Assembly: GCF_007993865.1 (NCBI RefSeq)
Contig: NZ_VIUH01000002.1
Coordinates: forward strand, 1-64,000
From: Pseudomonas sp. SJZ079
GTDB lineage: Bacteria > Pseudomonadota > Gammaproteobacteria > Pseudomonadales > Pseudomonadaceae
Direction: 5' to 3'
Length of the DNA stretch: 64,000 nucleotides
The position numbers and the translations under genes were made by a program. A model generated the notes under the pieces. It ran no database searches. It was given only the letters and a program-made list of their open reading frames with translations, and was not told the origin of the DNA. This document shows positions 12,601-20,700 of the stretch, piece by piece. The number at the start of each line of letters is the position of its first letter. The first letter of the stretch is position 1.

Positions 12601-12883
12601 GCCCACCGAGCTGAGTGGCTTGGGTCTGCGCGGTGGCGTTGTTGAGGATCAGCCCCTGCTGGCCGACGTTGTAGTCGCTGAAGCTGTTGTGCGACAGGCC
12701 GCTGCCATTCGGCGTGGCAATGTTGACGATGGGCACGCCATTGCCGGCCTGGTCCAGGCTGGTGTTGCCGCCCGCAGCCGCATTGACCGTCACCTGCGCG
12801 GCGGTGCTGATGATCGGATTGAGAAACAGAATACCGATCAGCACTGTGGCAACGTTTTGGAAAAGCGGGCTACGAACGTCCAT
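611..12883 (-). CDS. cdiA: CdiA/FhaB-like two-partner secretion effector with C-terminal toxin region
   Basis: A 4090-residue exoprotein. A hydrophobic leader (about residues 8-29) is followed by the TPS secretion domain with ANPHG at 138-142 and a nearby Cys pair (145, 148). From about residue 390 to 1730 runs a long array of roughly 20-residue LDN(R/S)GG-type repeats that should form a beta-helical filament, then filamentous haemagglutinin repeats with AGRD/AGGD motifs (about 2400-3300). A small-residue-rich pretoxin region ends in YNRQLHPDE near residue 3620; the VENN motif of enterobacterial CdiA is absent. The last 200 or so residues are encoded by visibly more AT-rich DNA and form the probable variable toxin. 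I cannot assign it to a toxin family. Expected role: export through the adjacent TpsB, display on the surface and toxin delivery to neighbouring cells. FhaB-type adhesion is the alternative. Confidence 0.85.
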   Translation of the reverse strand: MDVRSPLFQNVATVLIGILFLNPIISTAAQVTVNAAAGGNTSLDQAGNGVPIVNIATPNGSGLSHNSFSDYNVGQQGLILNNATAQTQATQLGGLILGNPNFKGQAANLILNEVNGANPSQLKGYTEVAGQGAHVVVANPHGITCDGCGFINTPRVTLSTGKPLLENGRLERFDVDAGQISIQGQGLNASNVDQFDLITRSAKINAEIYANQLNVIAGRNQVKADDLAVTAKAADDSEKPLLAIDSSALGGMYAGAIRLIGTEQGVGVKLAGDMAASAGDIHIDAKGQLSLAQATASQNLQLKAASLALNGKAYAGASVAVQTQGALSLAKGQSLAARQRIELQGGQLDNQGLIEAGVNADNSRNLIGDVALSGQSLRNSGSVLASRALSVDTSQALDNQGGTLRGKSQTTIEAATLSNGNGRVLSEGSLNIGVDELENAGGLLASDKALSVTAGAGLNNQGGEISSQTKVSVGADSLDNRGGLIAAGSQLEVTASSLNNSGKGTLSSQGDLTATVTKTLDNHGEGVLFSQGALSVQAQALDNSQAGVLSSQGSLRVTQAALNNQGGIIVADQRLSLASESLDNRNGGLVSGKADVSVELNQALDNRGQGTLVADGTLKVGAAELLNGDRGQVAAKGDLKVTVGSLEQQGDASTQAGELLSQGKLTLVAERIDNRQGGLIAATQGLDIQASNSLHNAAGEISTQGQASVRLQATAGQPAALLDNSGAGSIIGAQGLELTVQRLLNNAKGLLAGRDSLVLIGDSLDNSGGGTLSSQQTLSVELTGALANQGEGALISGGSLTVGAASLDNSADGLLSSAGLLDLNRGSLNNRGGKLISDGQLSIGNSSVDNRASGVISAKQALSIVTGQLDNQQKGLITGDAGLTLVTGQLNNHDQGRIAGKGSVHVSASGLDQHSGGELVSETALTLDLNSGVLNNRDQGLIATPGALLLHNLGRVDNGAGGEISSAQGFVLKASELDNSAGRIISGQALQLQITQALLNNLKGVLSAVGPLSVTAASLDNSGAGVLASQGDLEVTLTGMLDNHDQGLISAGQVLTVDSASLDNSAQGLLASGGALTLASGAVDNQGGTLASQANLNATSADLDNRGGVLSSQQQLSLIAAAVDNRDAGLITSAAGLSLSADSLDSSRDLAALGGEVSAKQALSLTVAKLIQQQGRLIGEAGVSLNLLNGDLDNRGGLISATGPLTVLNLGKLDNRDAGEVSSNQSYSLNADAIDNGDQGRLISAGSLSLDLGSGTLRNAGGGLVSGWQGLTVNAGNLDNRAKGTLSSRDGALKIELSGATRALNNSDEGALVSQGALEVIAGSLDNSAKGIVSSASDLNLTLTGTLDNHAGGLIDSQGRLTATAGAVDNQAGQISSQQAALLTAASLDNRGGQLSSAAALTLSLIDKLSNANQGQVASAGPLLLQAAAIDNQGGSLISQDLLRITGSSLNNAGGGTLAARNALDMVLTGGALNNSGDGLILSEQGSLAIQAQSLNNHGGVLSSQQDLTLSLDGKLDNQGGRIESQAGNLDLQKTSAVDNSGGVLNSLTGWLKLVSSGLFDNDAGTTQAQALEITATGVDNRAGHLSALAGDTRITATGATFNNQGGGLYAHQLLKVIASDFNNQGAAQDLGGKVAAAAIDFSLSGTLNNQYGLVESASDLQLSAASIDNQHGSLRALGQTGTTHLGSSSLLNNQDGVIETANADLQLDVSSLHNSDGRIQHLGSGGFGLSAANVTQAGGSLISNGLLNISAASWVNSSVLQAGQLVLSIGSFTQTASGQLLASQSFIGTGTSWVNDGLLASDGDFSLNLSGAYSGTGQLSSLGALSLSAASIDLASSARIVGGGLTTVSADGLLSNRGKLTSAGDLTARAGTLNNYATLGSAEKLSLYAPTLLNENGLIFSGADMALRSSSLTNLKADIYSLGELSIAKDDAGNQLDLLENRSGSIESLGDMSLRAAVFSNRKELFSTGQTLTYGFIHVVCYDCGGDHHNVDYVATERFDTTVEEDSAAAQIYSGGDLAIQGGSIVNRYSSLAAAGDIVISATTLANTGAALGNAERVRRFNTGRVTDGTDERFRANYINPYNALPLPKEVPGALYSFTLVSDIETQTNTGIGAAAIIQAGGNVSIQAAQTLENSVVREDHLQSGGANRVADTAAQGTGTTLVVQLNPQLPPDLQQQQVNPLTLPGFSLPQGDNGLFRLSGQSAVDSAASSVQGAAGGNIQVARGVSVGDSERTQGYAGSQGSAFSITTQNGSTPGATHTAVAGQAVQTVAGLPGVNASSKPHRYLIETNPELTSLKQFLGSDYLLGKLGYTPDNTQKRLGDGLYEQRLIRAAIVARTGQRFLAGMNSDEAMFRYLMDNAIASKQALNLSVGVSLSAEQVAALTHDIVWMEEYEVAGEQVLVPVLYLAQAEGRLAPSGALIQGRDVALISGGELINTGTLRASNNLNITANNISNSGLMQANERLSLLATDSIRNAQGGIISGRDVRAIALTGDILNERSITQERRSGRDFSQLSSVVDSAARIEASNGLSLSAGRDIQNIGGVLSAGGLGQLTAGRDVVIASATEEQGRMRKDKRHFWSNSSGTQHASSVQVGGDLSVEAGQDLAVIASRVKAGGDIALAAGRDVVIAAAANESSSEYRYSRSKKKIHQENAQVRQQAAEIEAGGNLAIVSGKGLTVSASRLEAGDEAYLYAGNDLNLLAESNRDYSFYSKMKKKSGSFGSSSKKSTLDESEVISAVGSSIVAGSAVLVAGHDLNVKGSAVESSTGDVSLLAANDIRIGHVLDSTATMHASSSSKSSWGGLKSGKAKREVTESQTQAVGSLISGDNVNVQAGRDVQITASGVVSTQDLNILAGRDLTVDAAANTFTRDEKYKAKSRDLSGIATANNLGLDDITGNQHLSISKQKGNSKAAEVTLTGSTLGSSEGSVTLTAGRKIGVIASDLVSTQDMTLTASDVTIAAGIETAKQSSKSGSNSLAVGRVVGGTVVDTVQSIYDSAKAASEADDDRLKAVKGAQALLSAYSAVQQGSSAAANIADGKPANSSGSLIKIGTELAHTRSKSSSEYSSEQVKQSNLSSGGSLSIVASGAEASTQGDIHVIGSGLKAAETQLLAKRDVILESAQNRSEWDNNDKTNRTSIGASFNIGQQNGFTLDLGAKAAIGTGKGHELTQVNSTLDTGTLLLVSGQDTTLAGAQIRADNVQAAIGGDLNIVSRQDEAKSNNEQKSAGFGGSICVPPFCYGATVTASGSLAAGNTSTLYQAVTEQSGIYAGQGGYDISVADTTRLHGAVIASEAAADKNRLSTERLEHSDIRNRSEIESQSASLSVSYSSGGTTKGGEDGDIKALSSLGGGLPLALEDSDRSTTRSAISPGSIEVRSAAGAQDLDGLSRNTTGANQLLDRPDEKAMQERMDLIQSTVALGQSVVSTISQAKQKAAQEKFTQADKTGSLEDVAAANAAIEDAKKWDVGGDKRLFADIATGLLAAGLGGTGGGTSEGIVANTTAADTFNQIGDYADKKHSEATDETSKAAWDEGGIARVLLHATAGAIQGLAGGSVASSALGAGASAALMPAIGDALKDSGLNEADSKAVATLIATGMGVAAGSGGGLTGQVAAGNSAAGVELYNRQLHPDERMLIEKQAKVLAKEKGISEEEATRRLAAVFAYYTDADWQQTIAGREIFDSSTLVHLGIALAPLGNRYDVAAAEGDVPMLIDLSRPYTAAETLRLLQNYQLNHTDFYDPLVNADSLVSYTPEGWAQNDFYRKYLNYYSGSGVLPGLWGAAQGTGAAVDKTASNLYGVGKSLVGDFTGTSSLLVNGTLQSISKPDELLKAFNQAKTEADAQAFLYQLQGNPEAAAKVDAQWATEFALNFVALNRVGGVGKAAAGDGAKATGPVNNASTTSTANSGTHAGAADAEAGLNTPLISSSSPFNTKGVNPDLPSVQSVRADLYSEYKAADLSDDLAKNLADGNIKSGSTVPIKRDIDQGEALYKFVSANNVPGRSSYYFTKSEVEYFKNNPEKLAQEAGLPYKNFVGSYDVYAIKPRPGTRPVVFESKVAEIQEGGYTAKGGASQTIVPNLKNWSVPEKVDVLRVYGNE

Positions 12884-12934
12884 GTTTTACAACTCCAACC
12901 AGCACGGCATTAAGCAGAAAAGAATCAGAAAGAA

Positions 12935-14626
12935 TCAGAAGAACAGATCGACGCGGAAATACAGCGGATGCTCTTGTCGCTCGATGGCATCGGGCCGTTC
13001 GAGTGATTGCGCGAGGGTCAGCGAAGCGGCCAGGTGTTGGCCACGCGCGCTCAGCTCAAGCGCATTGCCGCTGAGGCGGCCACGCAGTTCGCGGTTGTGG
13101 CGGCCGCCGTGGATCGCCCCGACGTCGTAGGCCAGCGCCACGCCGTACTCTTGAACCCAGGGTTGCAGCGGCGCCCAACTGACCGCACGGCGCCAGCGCA
13201 GCTGGTTGCGCCAGTACCCGCCAGAGTCGCCGGACAGGGACTGCTCCTTGAACCCGCGTACCGAAGAGAGCCCGCCGATGCTGATGCGTTGCGGGCTGAA
13301 CAGCACATCCTCGCTTTTCTGGCCGCTGAGCAAGCTGTCGAAACTCAGGGACTCGCCCCATAGTTGGAAGGGCTGCAGGTAGCTCAGGGTCAGGCTGTAC
13401 TTGTTGTAGTGGGCGACCGGCTCGCCGCCGTGCGGATCACCACTGCGCTGCGCGTCGAAGGCGCCAATGCCCTGCTGCCAGCCGATATCCGCGTTGACGA
13501 AGGCGCTGCCGATGCGTCGGCCGTGGTTGAAGCCCAGTTGCGCCTCGGACAAGCGCTGGCTGGAGACGTCGATCAGATCACCGAGGATAAAGTTGCGTGT
13601 GCGCAGGTGGCTGACGCCGAAATTGACCGCGGTTTTGCTCAGGCTGTCGCGGTGCAGCACGCGTTCGGCGCGCAGGGCGTGGGTCTTGCTGTCGCCGTCC
13701 AGGTCGAAGGCGAAGCCATTGGCCTCGTTGAGGGTGCGGTAGTAACTCTGGCTGTAGCTGTAGGTGAAGCTCCACCAACCGTAGGGCAGGCTGTAGTTGA
13801 AGCTCTGGTTGTGCGAGTGGCGAAAGCTGTCGCTGACCGCATCACGCCCGGCACGCAGGTTCAGCTGATCGGCCAGACCCAAGGGGCTGTCCCAGTCCAG
13901 GCCCAGCCCCCACTGCTGCTCGCCGGTGCTGGCCTGGCCATCGTTGTGCCGCGCCAGGCTGACCCGCCAGGGCTTGCTGCGCTGGCCCTGCAGTTGCACG
14001 CGGCTACCGCCGACCTGCTCGCCGGGAATCAATTCCAGCTGAGCCTGGCGCGAAGGCAGACGGTTGAGCTGCTCGACCAGCTGCTCCAGCTCGCGCAGGT
14101 TGAGCACGCTGCCCGCCTGCCCCGGAAAACTCATGGCCAGCTCGCGCTCGCTGGCCAGTGCGGAACTGTCCAAGCCTTCGAGTTGGCCCTCGACCACGAT
14201 GACGTCCAGTTCGCCATCGGCCAGATCCTGCTGCGGCAGATAGGCGCGGGTGGTCACATAACCACGAGCGATGTAGTGATTGGTGATGACTTTGAGCAGT
14301 TGGTTGAGTTGCCCGACACCCAGGCACTGGCCGGCGAACGGCTGAAAAATGGCGGTTTGGTCCGCTTCGCTGAGCAACGAGGCGCCCGTCAGGCTCAGCG
14401 TCTGAATCTCGAAACAGCGCTCCTCCGCTTCCACGGCTTCAACGGGTAACTGCGCGGCCTCAGCCGGCAGTTGTTGCAGTTCCTCCAGGCGCCGCTGCTG
14501 CTCCTGCAGCAGGCGCTCCTGGCGTTCGCGAATCAGATCACGATCACCCGCTGTTTGCTCGCTGGCGACAACCGGCGCAAGAAAAAACAGCAGCCATACG
14601 GCCAAATAACTACCACGAGGCGCCAT
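12935..14626 (-). CDS. cdiB: CdiB/FhaC-type two-partner secretion transporter (TpsB, Omp85 superfamily)
   Basis: An outer-membrane pore of 563 residues that exports the partner TpsA. A cleavable signal (ending near VVAS) is followed by a Gln/Glu/Leu-rich helix (RERQERLLQEQQRR), then POTRA domains beginning around residue 70 with two cysteines, typical of the ShlB type. The C-terminal half alternates aromatic and polar residues as in a 16-strand barrel, contains the conserved VRGF motif of the conserved loop, and ends in Phe as outer-membrane beta-barrels do. An AAAGGA lies 8 bases before the ATG. The gene sits 51 bp upstream of the giant effector gene on the same strand, so the two are almost certainly co-transcribed as B before A. 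Confidence 0.92.
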   Translation of the reverse strand: MAPRGSYLAVWLLFFLAPVVASEQTAGDRDLIRERQERLLQEQQRRLEELQQLPAEAAQLPVEAVEAEERCFEIQTLSLTGASLLSEADQTAIFQPFAGQCLGVGQLNQLLKVITNHYIARGYVTTRAYLPQQDLADGELDVIVVEGQLEGLDSSALASERELAMSFPGQAGSVLNLRELEQLVEQLNRLPSRQAQLELIPGEQVGGSRVQLQGQRSKPWRVSLARHNDGQASTGEQQWGLGLDWDSPLGLADQLNLRAGRDAVSDSFRHSHNQSFNYSLPYGWWSFTYSYSQSYYRTLNEANGFAFDLDGDSKTHALRAERVLHRDSLSKTAVNFGVSHLRTRNFILGDLIDVSSQRLSEAQLGFNHGRRIGSAFVNADIGWQQGIGAFDAQRSGDPHGGEPVAHYNKYSLTLSYLQPFQLWGESLSFDSLLSGQKSEDVLFSPQRISIGGLSSVRGFKEQSLSGDSGGYWRNQLRWRRAVSWAPLQPWVQEYGVALAYDVGAIHGGRHNRELRGRLSGNALELSARGQHLAASLTLAQSLERPDAIERQEHPLYFRVDLFF

Positions 14627-14719
14627 GCCTTCAGTCCTTTGAGTAGCGAAAATCCGGCGCGCATTAAAACATATGGCACCTAGCCATCAGTCGTTGTTTG
14701 GGTGACCAGTTTCACAGTT

Positions 14720-17059
14720 CTAGTCATTTACGCTGAACTCCAGGCGTGCGGTCTGGTCGCTTTCGTCCAGCACGCTGAGCTGGTACCGGCCGCTACGCGG
14801 GAAGGCATGGGTGAACTCGATTCCGTTGGCGGTTTCGCCGACGGGCTGGCCATCGATGAACCACCAGCGCCGGCCGCTACCGCCCAGGGCCGAGAGGCGC
14901 AAGCGCAGTGGCTCGGCGCTGCCGGCCGGGCGACGCAGGCGGTCGCCTTCGCGGATGCCGACAATCGACAAGGGCGCAACCACTGGCGCGCGCTGCGGTG
15001 GGCAGGCGGCGTCGACGGCCGGCAGGCGCGCGCGGCGGTGCTCGCGACGGGGCAACCAGGGCTCCAAGGGGGCCGGCCACAACGCCACGCGGTGCGCTTC
15101 GGCGCCTGGGCAGCCGCCATCGACGCGCAAGCCTTGATCGTTGAGCCAGACGGTTTCCTGCAAGCCCAGCCCCAGCGGCTGATCCAACGCCTGCAAGGTC
15201 GGCGGCGTGGTGCCGTCCAGGGTCCAGGCGAAACGCTGGCGACGACAGTTATCGTCGTGCTTGGCCAACGGCTGACCCAGTGGCCAACAGATCGCCGCCA
15301 CGCCGACCTCGGCCGGCTGCGGGTCGGCCGGCACAGCCAGGCCGCGCTGGCTGTCGCGGTTGCTCAGCAGGTCATGTACTTGCAGCAGCAGCGGCGCGGC
15401 CGAGGCCAGGCCGAACTGGCCAGACACCGGGGTGCCGTCGGGCCGGCCTATCCACACGCCGAGCACATGGCGCGGCGCCACACCGATGGCCCAGGCGTCG
15501 CGAAAGCCGTAGCTGGTGCCGGTCTTCCAGGCCAGGCTAGGGCGCTGCACCAGTTGCGCGCGCGGGTCGCGATCCGGCCGTGCCTGACCGCTGAGGATGC
15601 GCCGGACTATCCAGGCGGCGCCGGGCGACAGCAGGCGCCGTTCATGGAGTGGGTCCTGCGGCTGGAAGCGCAGGCGCGCGGCCTTGCCGCCACGGGCGAA
15701 GGCGCTGTAGCCGCCGACCAGCTCTTCCAGGCGACTGCCGGCGCCACCGAGGATCAGCGCCAGGTTAGGCTCGGCCAGCGGCGGCAGGGCCAGGGGCACG
15801 CCGGCCGCGCGCAGCTCACCGGCGAAACGCTTGGGTCCGTAGGCCTCCAGCAACTGCACCGCCGGCAGATTGAGCGAGCTGGCCAAGGCCTGACTGGCCG
15901 ACACCGCGCCACTGAACCCGGCGGCGAAGTTGCCCGGGCGGTAATCGCCGTAACGCCGTGGCACGTCCTGCAACAGCGACTCGGAATGGATCAAGCCGGC
16001 ATCCAGGGCCATGCCGTAGAGAAAGGGTTTGAGGGTCGAGCCGGGCGAACGCAAGGCGTTGACCATGTCGACGTGGCCGAAGCGCCGAGCATCGCCGAGG
16101 TCCACCGAGCCGAGGTAGGCGCGCACCGCCATGCTCGGTTGCTCGACCACCAGAATCGCCGCCGAGGTGCGCTCCGGCAGCCGCGCGCGCCAGCCCAGCA
16201 GCAGTTCCTCCAGGCGCCTTTGCAGGGCGGAATCCAGGGTGGTGCGGATCAGCGGCGGACTGCCGGCCGTATTCAGCCGTCTTGCCAGCAGGGGCGCCAG
16301 GCGTGGTTCTTGCCGCGGGGCGAGGATTACCGCCTCCTCCAGGGCATCCTTGACCCGCGACTGCGGCCACACCTCGAAACGGGCCAGGCGCCTGAGCACC
16401 TTGTCGCGCGCCGCCTGGGCCTGTTCGGGGTGGCGGTCCGGGCGCAAGCGACTGGGTGCCTGCGGCAGTACCGCGAGCAGGGCGGCTTCGGCGCGGGTCA
16501 GGCTGGCAGGCGACTTGCCCAGGTAGCTCCAGCTGGCCGCCGCCACGCCCTGCAGGGTGCCGCCGAAGGGCGCGCGATTGAGATAGAGGCTGAGTATCTC
16601 GTCCTTGGACAGGTGCCACTCCAGCTGCAGGGTGCGCCACAGCTGCTTGAACTTGCCGGGCAGGCTGCGCGCATGGGGGTCGAGCAAGCGCGCCACCTGC
16701 ATCGACAGGGTGCTGCCACCAGAGACCACACGCCCGCCCGCGAGGTTCTGCCAAGTGGCGCGGGCCAGGGCCAGGGGATTGATTCCGGGGTGGCGGTAGA
16801 ACCAGCGATCCTCGTAGGTCAGCAGCGCCTCCAGGTAATGGGGCGAGACCTCGGCCGGCGTCACCGGATAACGCCACACGCCGTCACGGTCGGCGAATCG
16901 CCACAGCGGCGTGCCATCCTCGGCCAGCACCACGCGGGCCAGGTCGTCTTCGGGCAGGGGCAAGGGGAACAGCCGGTCGGCCAGCCACAGCGTCGCCAAC
17001 AGCAGTAGCGCAAGGCCCAACCAGCTCCTGCCCCGAGGGAATCGCAGACTCACACGCAC
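14720..17059 (-). CDS. pbpC: Penicillin-binding protein 1C (peptidoglycan glycosyltransferase/transpeptidase)
   Basis: A bifunctional class A PBP of 779 residues anchored by one N-terminal membrane helix. The GT51 glycosyltransferase domain has the EDRWFYRHPG signature. The transpeptidase domain has SPGSTLKP (active Ser near 341, Lys near 344), an SSLN motif and WKTGTS (near 512). A C-terminal beta-rich domain with a Trp-rich patch matches the PBP1C C-terminal (BiPBP_C) region. An ATG 39 codons upstream exists, but the GTG at 17059 is preceded by GGAGG with 9-base spacing and gives a length close to that known for E. coli PBP1C, so I chose it. In E. coli pbpC is next to yfhM; here the A2M gene lies just upstream with a small opposite-strand gene between them. 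Confidence 0.93.
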   Translation of the reverse strand: MRVSLRFPRGRSWLGLALLLLATLWLADRLFPLPLPEDDLARVVLAEDGTPLWRFADRDGVWRYPVTPAEVSPHYLEALLTYEDRWFYRHPGINPLALARATWQNLAGGRVVSGGSTLSMQVARLLDPHARSLPGKFKQLWRTLQLEWHLSKDEILSLYLNRAPFGGTLQGVAAASWSYLGKSPASLTRAEAALLAVLPQAPSRLRPDRHPEQAQAARDKVLRRLARFEVWPQSRVKDALEEAVILAPRQEPRLAPLLARRLNTAGSPPLIRTTLDSALQRRLEELLLGWRARLPERTSAAILVVEQPSMAVRAYLGSVDLGDARRFGHVDMVNALRSPGSTLKPFLYGMALDAGLIHSESLLQDVPRRYGDYRPGNFAAGFSGAVSASQALASSLNLPAVQLLEAYGPKRFAGELRAAGVPLALPPLAEPNLALILGGAGSRLEELVGGYSAFARGGKAARLRFQPQDPLHERRLLSPGAAWIVRRILSGQARPDRDPRAQLVQRPSLAWKTGTSYGFRDAWAIGVAPRHVLGVWIGRPDGTPVSGQFGLASAAPLLLQVHDLLSNRDSQRGLAVPADPQPAEVGVAAICWPLGQPLAKHDDNCRRQRFAWTLDGTTPPTLQALDQPLGLGLQETVWLNDQGLRVDGGCPGAEAHRVALWPAPLEPWLPRREHRRARLPAVDAACPPQRAPVVAPLSIVGIREGDRLRRPAGSAEPLRLRLSALGGSGRRWWFIDGQPVGETANGIEFTHAFPRSGRYQLSVLDESDQTARLEFSVND

Positions 17060-17269
17060 TACCCACAACCTCCAATGATTAATCGCCTTACTCAACGCCT
17101 TCCCTACTCGCTTAGCAACTTGGCGTCCGCGCCGACCACCCGATACGCCTGCGCGCGTGAAGAAGGAGTGGCACACTAGCCTCCATTCACAGCACCGTCA
17201 TAGCGGTGCGACCCAGCACAGCCACCATCCGCCACGTCGCTCCGGCGTTTGGCGCACAGGGACTATTAG

Positions 17270-17563
17270 ATGCAAGTAGAAAGCTTCTTTGAATGGCTCG
17301 GCCAGGCCTTCGGCGAACTGATCCGTTTTATCGTCGAGGGCATGAGCGGGTTTCTCAGCCTGTTCGGCAATGCCATCGGCAGCTTTATCGATGGCATGTC
17401 CAAGGCGCTCGGCATTGCGCCTTCATTGCTCAGTGTCGCCGTGCTGGTGCTTGGCCTGCTGTTGCTCTATGCCGCCATTCGCGCCTTTCTACGTCGTTCG
17501 ATCATCGGCGGCATCATCTGGCTATTTCTCGGCCTGTGGCTACTCAGTGGGCTGATTCGCTGA
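17270..17563 (+). CDS. Small hypothetical membrane protein
   Basis: A 97-residue protein. An amphipathic, Phe/Gly-rich N-terminal half (two FxxxFG-like patches) is followed by two closely spaced hydrophobic segments (about 51-65 and 78-95) split by a short basic stretch, FLRRS. AGGGA stands 7 bases before the ATG. It is transcribed divergently from pbpC and converges with the A2M lipoprotein gene, so it interrupts what is usually a yfhM-pbpC pair. I do not recognise a named family; integration in the cytoplasmic membrane is inferred from hydrophobicity. Confidence 0.6.
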   Translation: MQVESFFEWLGQAFGELIRFIVEGMSGFLSLFGNAIGSFIDGMSKALGIAPSLLSVAVLVLGLLLLYAAIRAFLRRSIIGGIIWLFLGLWLLSGLIR

Positions 17564-17622
17564 GCAGCGACAGGACGAACTACCCCAGAACCCGCTCTGG
17601 TAGCCCGATTTGAGCTCCACGC

Positions 17623-17687
17623 GTAGGAGCCAGCTTGCTGGCGATCCGCCCCCCGTCGCCAGGCATCGCCAGCAAGCTGGCTCCTAC
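17623..17687. repeat. REP-type inverted repeat (GTAGGAGCCAGCTTGCTGGCGA)
   Basis: Two 23-bp perfect arms, GTAGGAGCCAGCTTGCTGGC at 17623 onward and its complement ending at 17687, enclose a C-rich 19-base loop. This GTAGGAGC core is the familiar Pseudomonas REP/REPIN palindrome. It lies 60 bp after the small membrane-protein gene and may stabilise or end convergent transcripts. A second, slightly diverged copy is at 52433-52509. Confidence 0.85.
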
Positions 17688-17779
17688 ATCCTGGGTTCAG
17701 GCTTGGGCCTGCTGCTTACCATTGCCGATCCAGAGTGCCAAATAAACATCTGGCCCGGATGCAATCCGAGAATATCCAA

Positions 17780-20700
17780 TCAACGTTCCTTGACCACCAA
17801 GCGCCCCGGCGTTTCGCCCAGCGCCTGCCAATTCGGCCGGTACATGGATTCCACCTGCGGCGGCGGCACCCGGTAACTGCCTGGGGTCACGGCGCGCGCC
17901 AGGTAGAGCAGGTGGGTGCTGCCGTAGGCGCCGAGGTCCAGCGCCGCGACGTAACGGTCGGCGCGGAACTCCTGGTGTTTGAGGTTGGCGTTAGCCATCG
18001 ACTTCTGCCACTCCTGCACCGCCGTGCCGGCATCGGCCAGGCTGGCGGCGCTCTGCGCCAGGTTCTGGTTTTCCAGTTCCAGACCGGCCGGTAACAGGTC
18101 GACCAGCAGCGCATCCGGCACCCGCTGTTTGGCCGCCAGGGTCAGGTGCACCAGCACCAGTTCGCCGCTGCGCAGCGCGCCAAGGTCCAGCGGACGACCG
18201 TCCATGCCCAGGTACTCGCGCTGGATGCTGAGGTTCTCGCCGCCGGCAGCCGGCGCCTTGAGCGGGTAGCCGGACAGCGTCAGCTGCTGATACAGCGGTT
18301 CTTCGCCCGAGTTGCGGATGCTCAGCGGCTCGGCCAGTTGTCCGGCGGCCAGCCTGATACCCGTCTGCCCGTTGCTCAGCGCGAAGGCGAAGGCGCCGCT
18401 GTTCAGCTCGGCGCGCCAGGCCGGCTCGGGTTTGCTCAGCAGGTTGCGCCCGGCCAGGTACAGCGCGTTGCGCTCCTGGGTCGACAGCCATTGCTGACTG
18501 GCCACTTCGTCGGCCAGGGCGAACAGGCGCTGCTCGCGACTGCTGGCGGCCAGGTCGTGCTCCTCCAGCAGCGCCAGGATCAGCGCCTGATCGCGCAGCG
18601 GGCTGCCGTAATCGGCCAACCAGCCCTCGTTGCTACGACTGCGCGCCAGGCCGGCGGCCAGGGCCTGATCGGCGCGCGGCTGATCGCCCATCTTCTGCAA
18701 GGCAATGGCCAGCTGCACCAGCGGCAGCCCGGACTGCGCATCGGCGCGGCGCTCGAACAGGCTGCGCAAGGCACCGAGCGGCGCCTGCTGGCTGCGCGCC
18801 AGCACGTAGCCGGCGTAGGCCTGCACGGCGAAGCGGCTGTGGTTGGCGTTCTGGCTGTAGTTGAGTTCTATCAGCTGGCGCTCCTGCACATAGCGCAGCA
18901 GCCGCTCGCTGGCCTTTTTCAACGCCTCGGCCGGCACGCCGAAGCCCTGTTCGCGGGCGCGCAGGAGGAAGTCGGTGACATAGGCGCTCAGCCAGTACTC
19001 CTCCTCGCCATCGGCGCCCCACAGGCCGAAGCTGCCGTTGTGGCGCTGCATGCTCAGCAGGCGTTCGATGCCCAGGTCGATGGCGCGCTTGCGCTGCTCG
19101 TCCGGTTCGGCCTCCAGGCCCAGGCGCTTGAGGGTGGCCGCATCGGCATACAGCGACGGATACAGGCCACTGGTGGTCTGTTCCAGGCAGCCATAGGGGT
19201 AGGCCTTGAGCGCACGAATCTGCTCGCCGAGGTTGAGCGGCGGACGGCTGGAGATGGCCAGGCGCGCTTCCAGCCCGGCCGGTTCGAAGGCCTCCAGGGT
19301 GCCGGCCGGCAGGCTCCAGGGCTGGTCCTTGAGCACCGTGCGGAAGTGTTGCAGCTGCGCCGGATAGGCCGGACGAATGCCCAGGCTCCACTCGCGACGC
19401 AGCGGCGGCAGTTGCTCGTCGGGCAGCGACAAGCCTTGCACCACGACCTCGATCCGGCCCTGGCCATACCCGCCGAGGGCGCGCACCGGGATGCGCACGC
19501 TGCGGCGTTCGCCATCAGCCAGGCTGATCGTCGACTGCGCCGAGTCGGGCTCACTCAGCCTCAGCTGGCCGTCGACGCCGAGCTGCACCTCGAGCCGCTG
19601 AGCCTGGCCGGACAGGTTATGCAGGTCCAGCGCCAGGCTGGTTTCATCGCCACCGGCGAGGAAGCGCGGCATCGACAGCTCGGCGATCAGCGGCGCGGCC
19701 ACCAGACTCTTGGCCTCGGCCATGCCGTAGCGCTGATCCGTCCAGGCCTGGGCCATCAGCCGCAGCTCGCCGTTGAAGTCGGGAATATCCAGACTGACTT
19801 CGCCCTCTCCCTGCTCGTTCAACTGCAGCGGCTGGCTCTGCAGGGCGACGATCAGCACGCTGGTATCCGGGCGCTTACCGCCGGCCGCCAGCGCCGCGTC
19901 GCCACCGAAGGCCAGCTTGGCCACCCGCCCCTGGCCGGCTTCGATCAACTGGCCATACACATCCAGCTGATCGGCGCCGTAGGCCTTGCGCCCGAACAGC
20001 GCCGCAAAGGGATCGGGCGTGGGGTACTCGGTGATATTGAGGATGCCGGCATCCACGGCGGCGACCAGCACCCGCACCTGTTTCGCCGCGCTGCCGTCGG
20101 CATTGCGCGCCTGCACCCTGACCTTCAGCGGCTGGTTAGGGCGCATCTGTTGCGGCGCCTGTAAGGTCAGCGCCAACTGGCGTGACGCGCGCTGCAGCGG
20201 CAGGTGCAGCAGGCCGACCGCGCGCTTCGGCGTGGCGTTGCTCTTGCGCTCGCCGGGGCGGATCACCAGGGCACTGGCGTACAGGTCGTGTCGCGCCCAC
20301 GCCTTGTCGATAGGAATGGCGAAGGTCCTGCCCTCGGCCGGCACCTCGATCTCCTGCCACCACAGCGGACCGTCGCTGGATTCGACCAGCAGATAGCCGT
20401 TGCCGGCGGCCGGCGGCGTGACCGTGATCTGCGCCGTCTCGCCCTCGTGGTAAGCCGGCTTATCCAGCGCCAGTTTGACCTGATCCGGACGCACCGCGCC
20501 GCCGTCGGCATTGTCCTGCCAGCGATAGCCGGCCCAGAACCGCAGGCTGCTGAGCAGGCCGGTCTGGGCGTCGATTACCTCGACCCGGTACGGCCCCCAC
20601 TCCACCGGGAAACTGATCTTCGCCGTGCCGCCGGCCGCAACCTTGAGGCTTTCCTCGTTGAGGGTCAGGTACTTCTCGTTGTAGTTGTGGCTCCAGCCAT

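Noticed and set aside
10556..12913. A 785-codon plus-strand open frame antisense to cdiA, and similar long frames at 4907-6124 and 9365-10444
   Set aside because: They are mirror frames of the GC-rich, repetitive cdiA sequence; their products are low-complexity Ala/Gln/Val/Gly strings without domains, and cdiA itself has signal, TPS and repeat motifs.
14702..17008. A 768-codon plus-strand frame opposite pbpC
   Set aside because: pbpC shows complete glycosyltransferase and transpeptidase motifs; the opposite frame is Arg/Gly/Gln-rich and domain-less.
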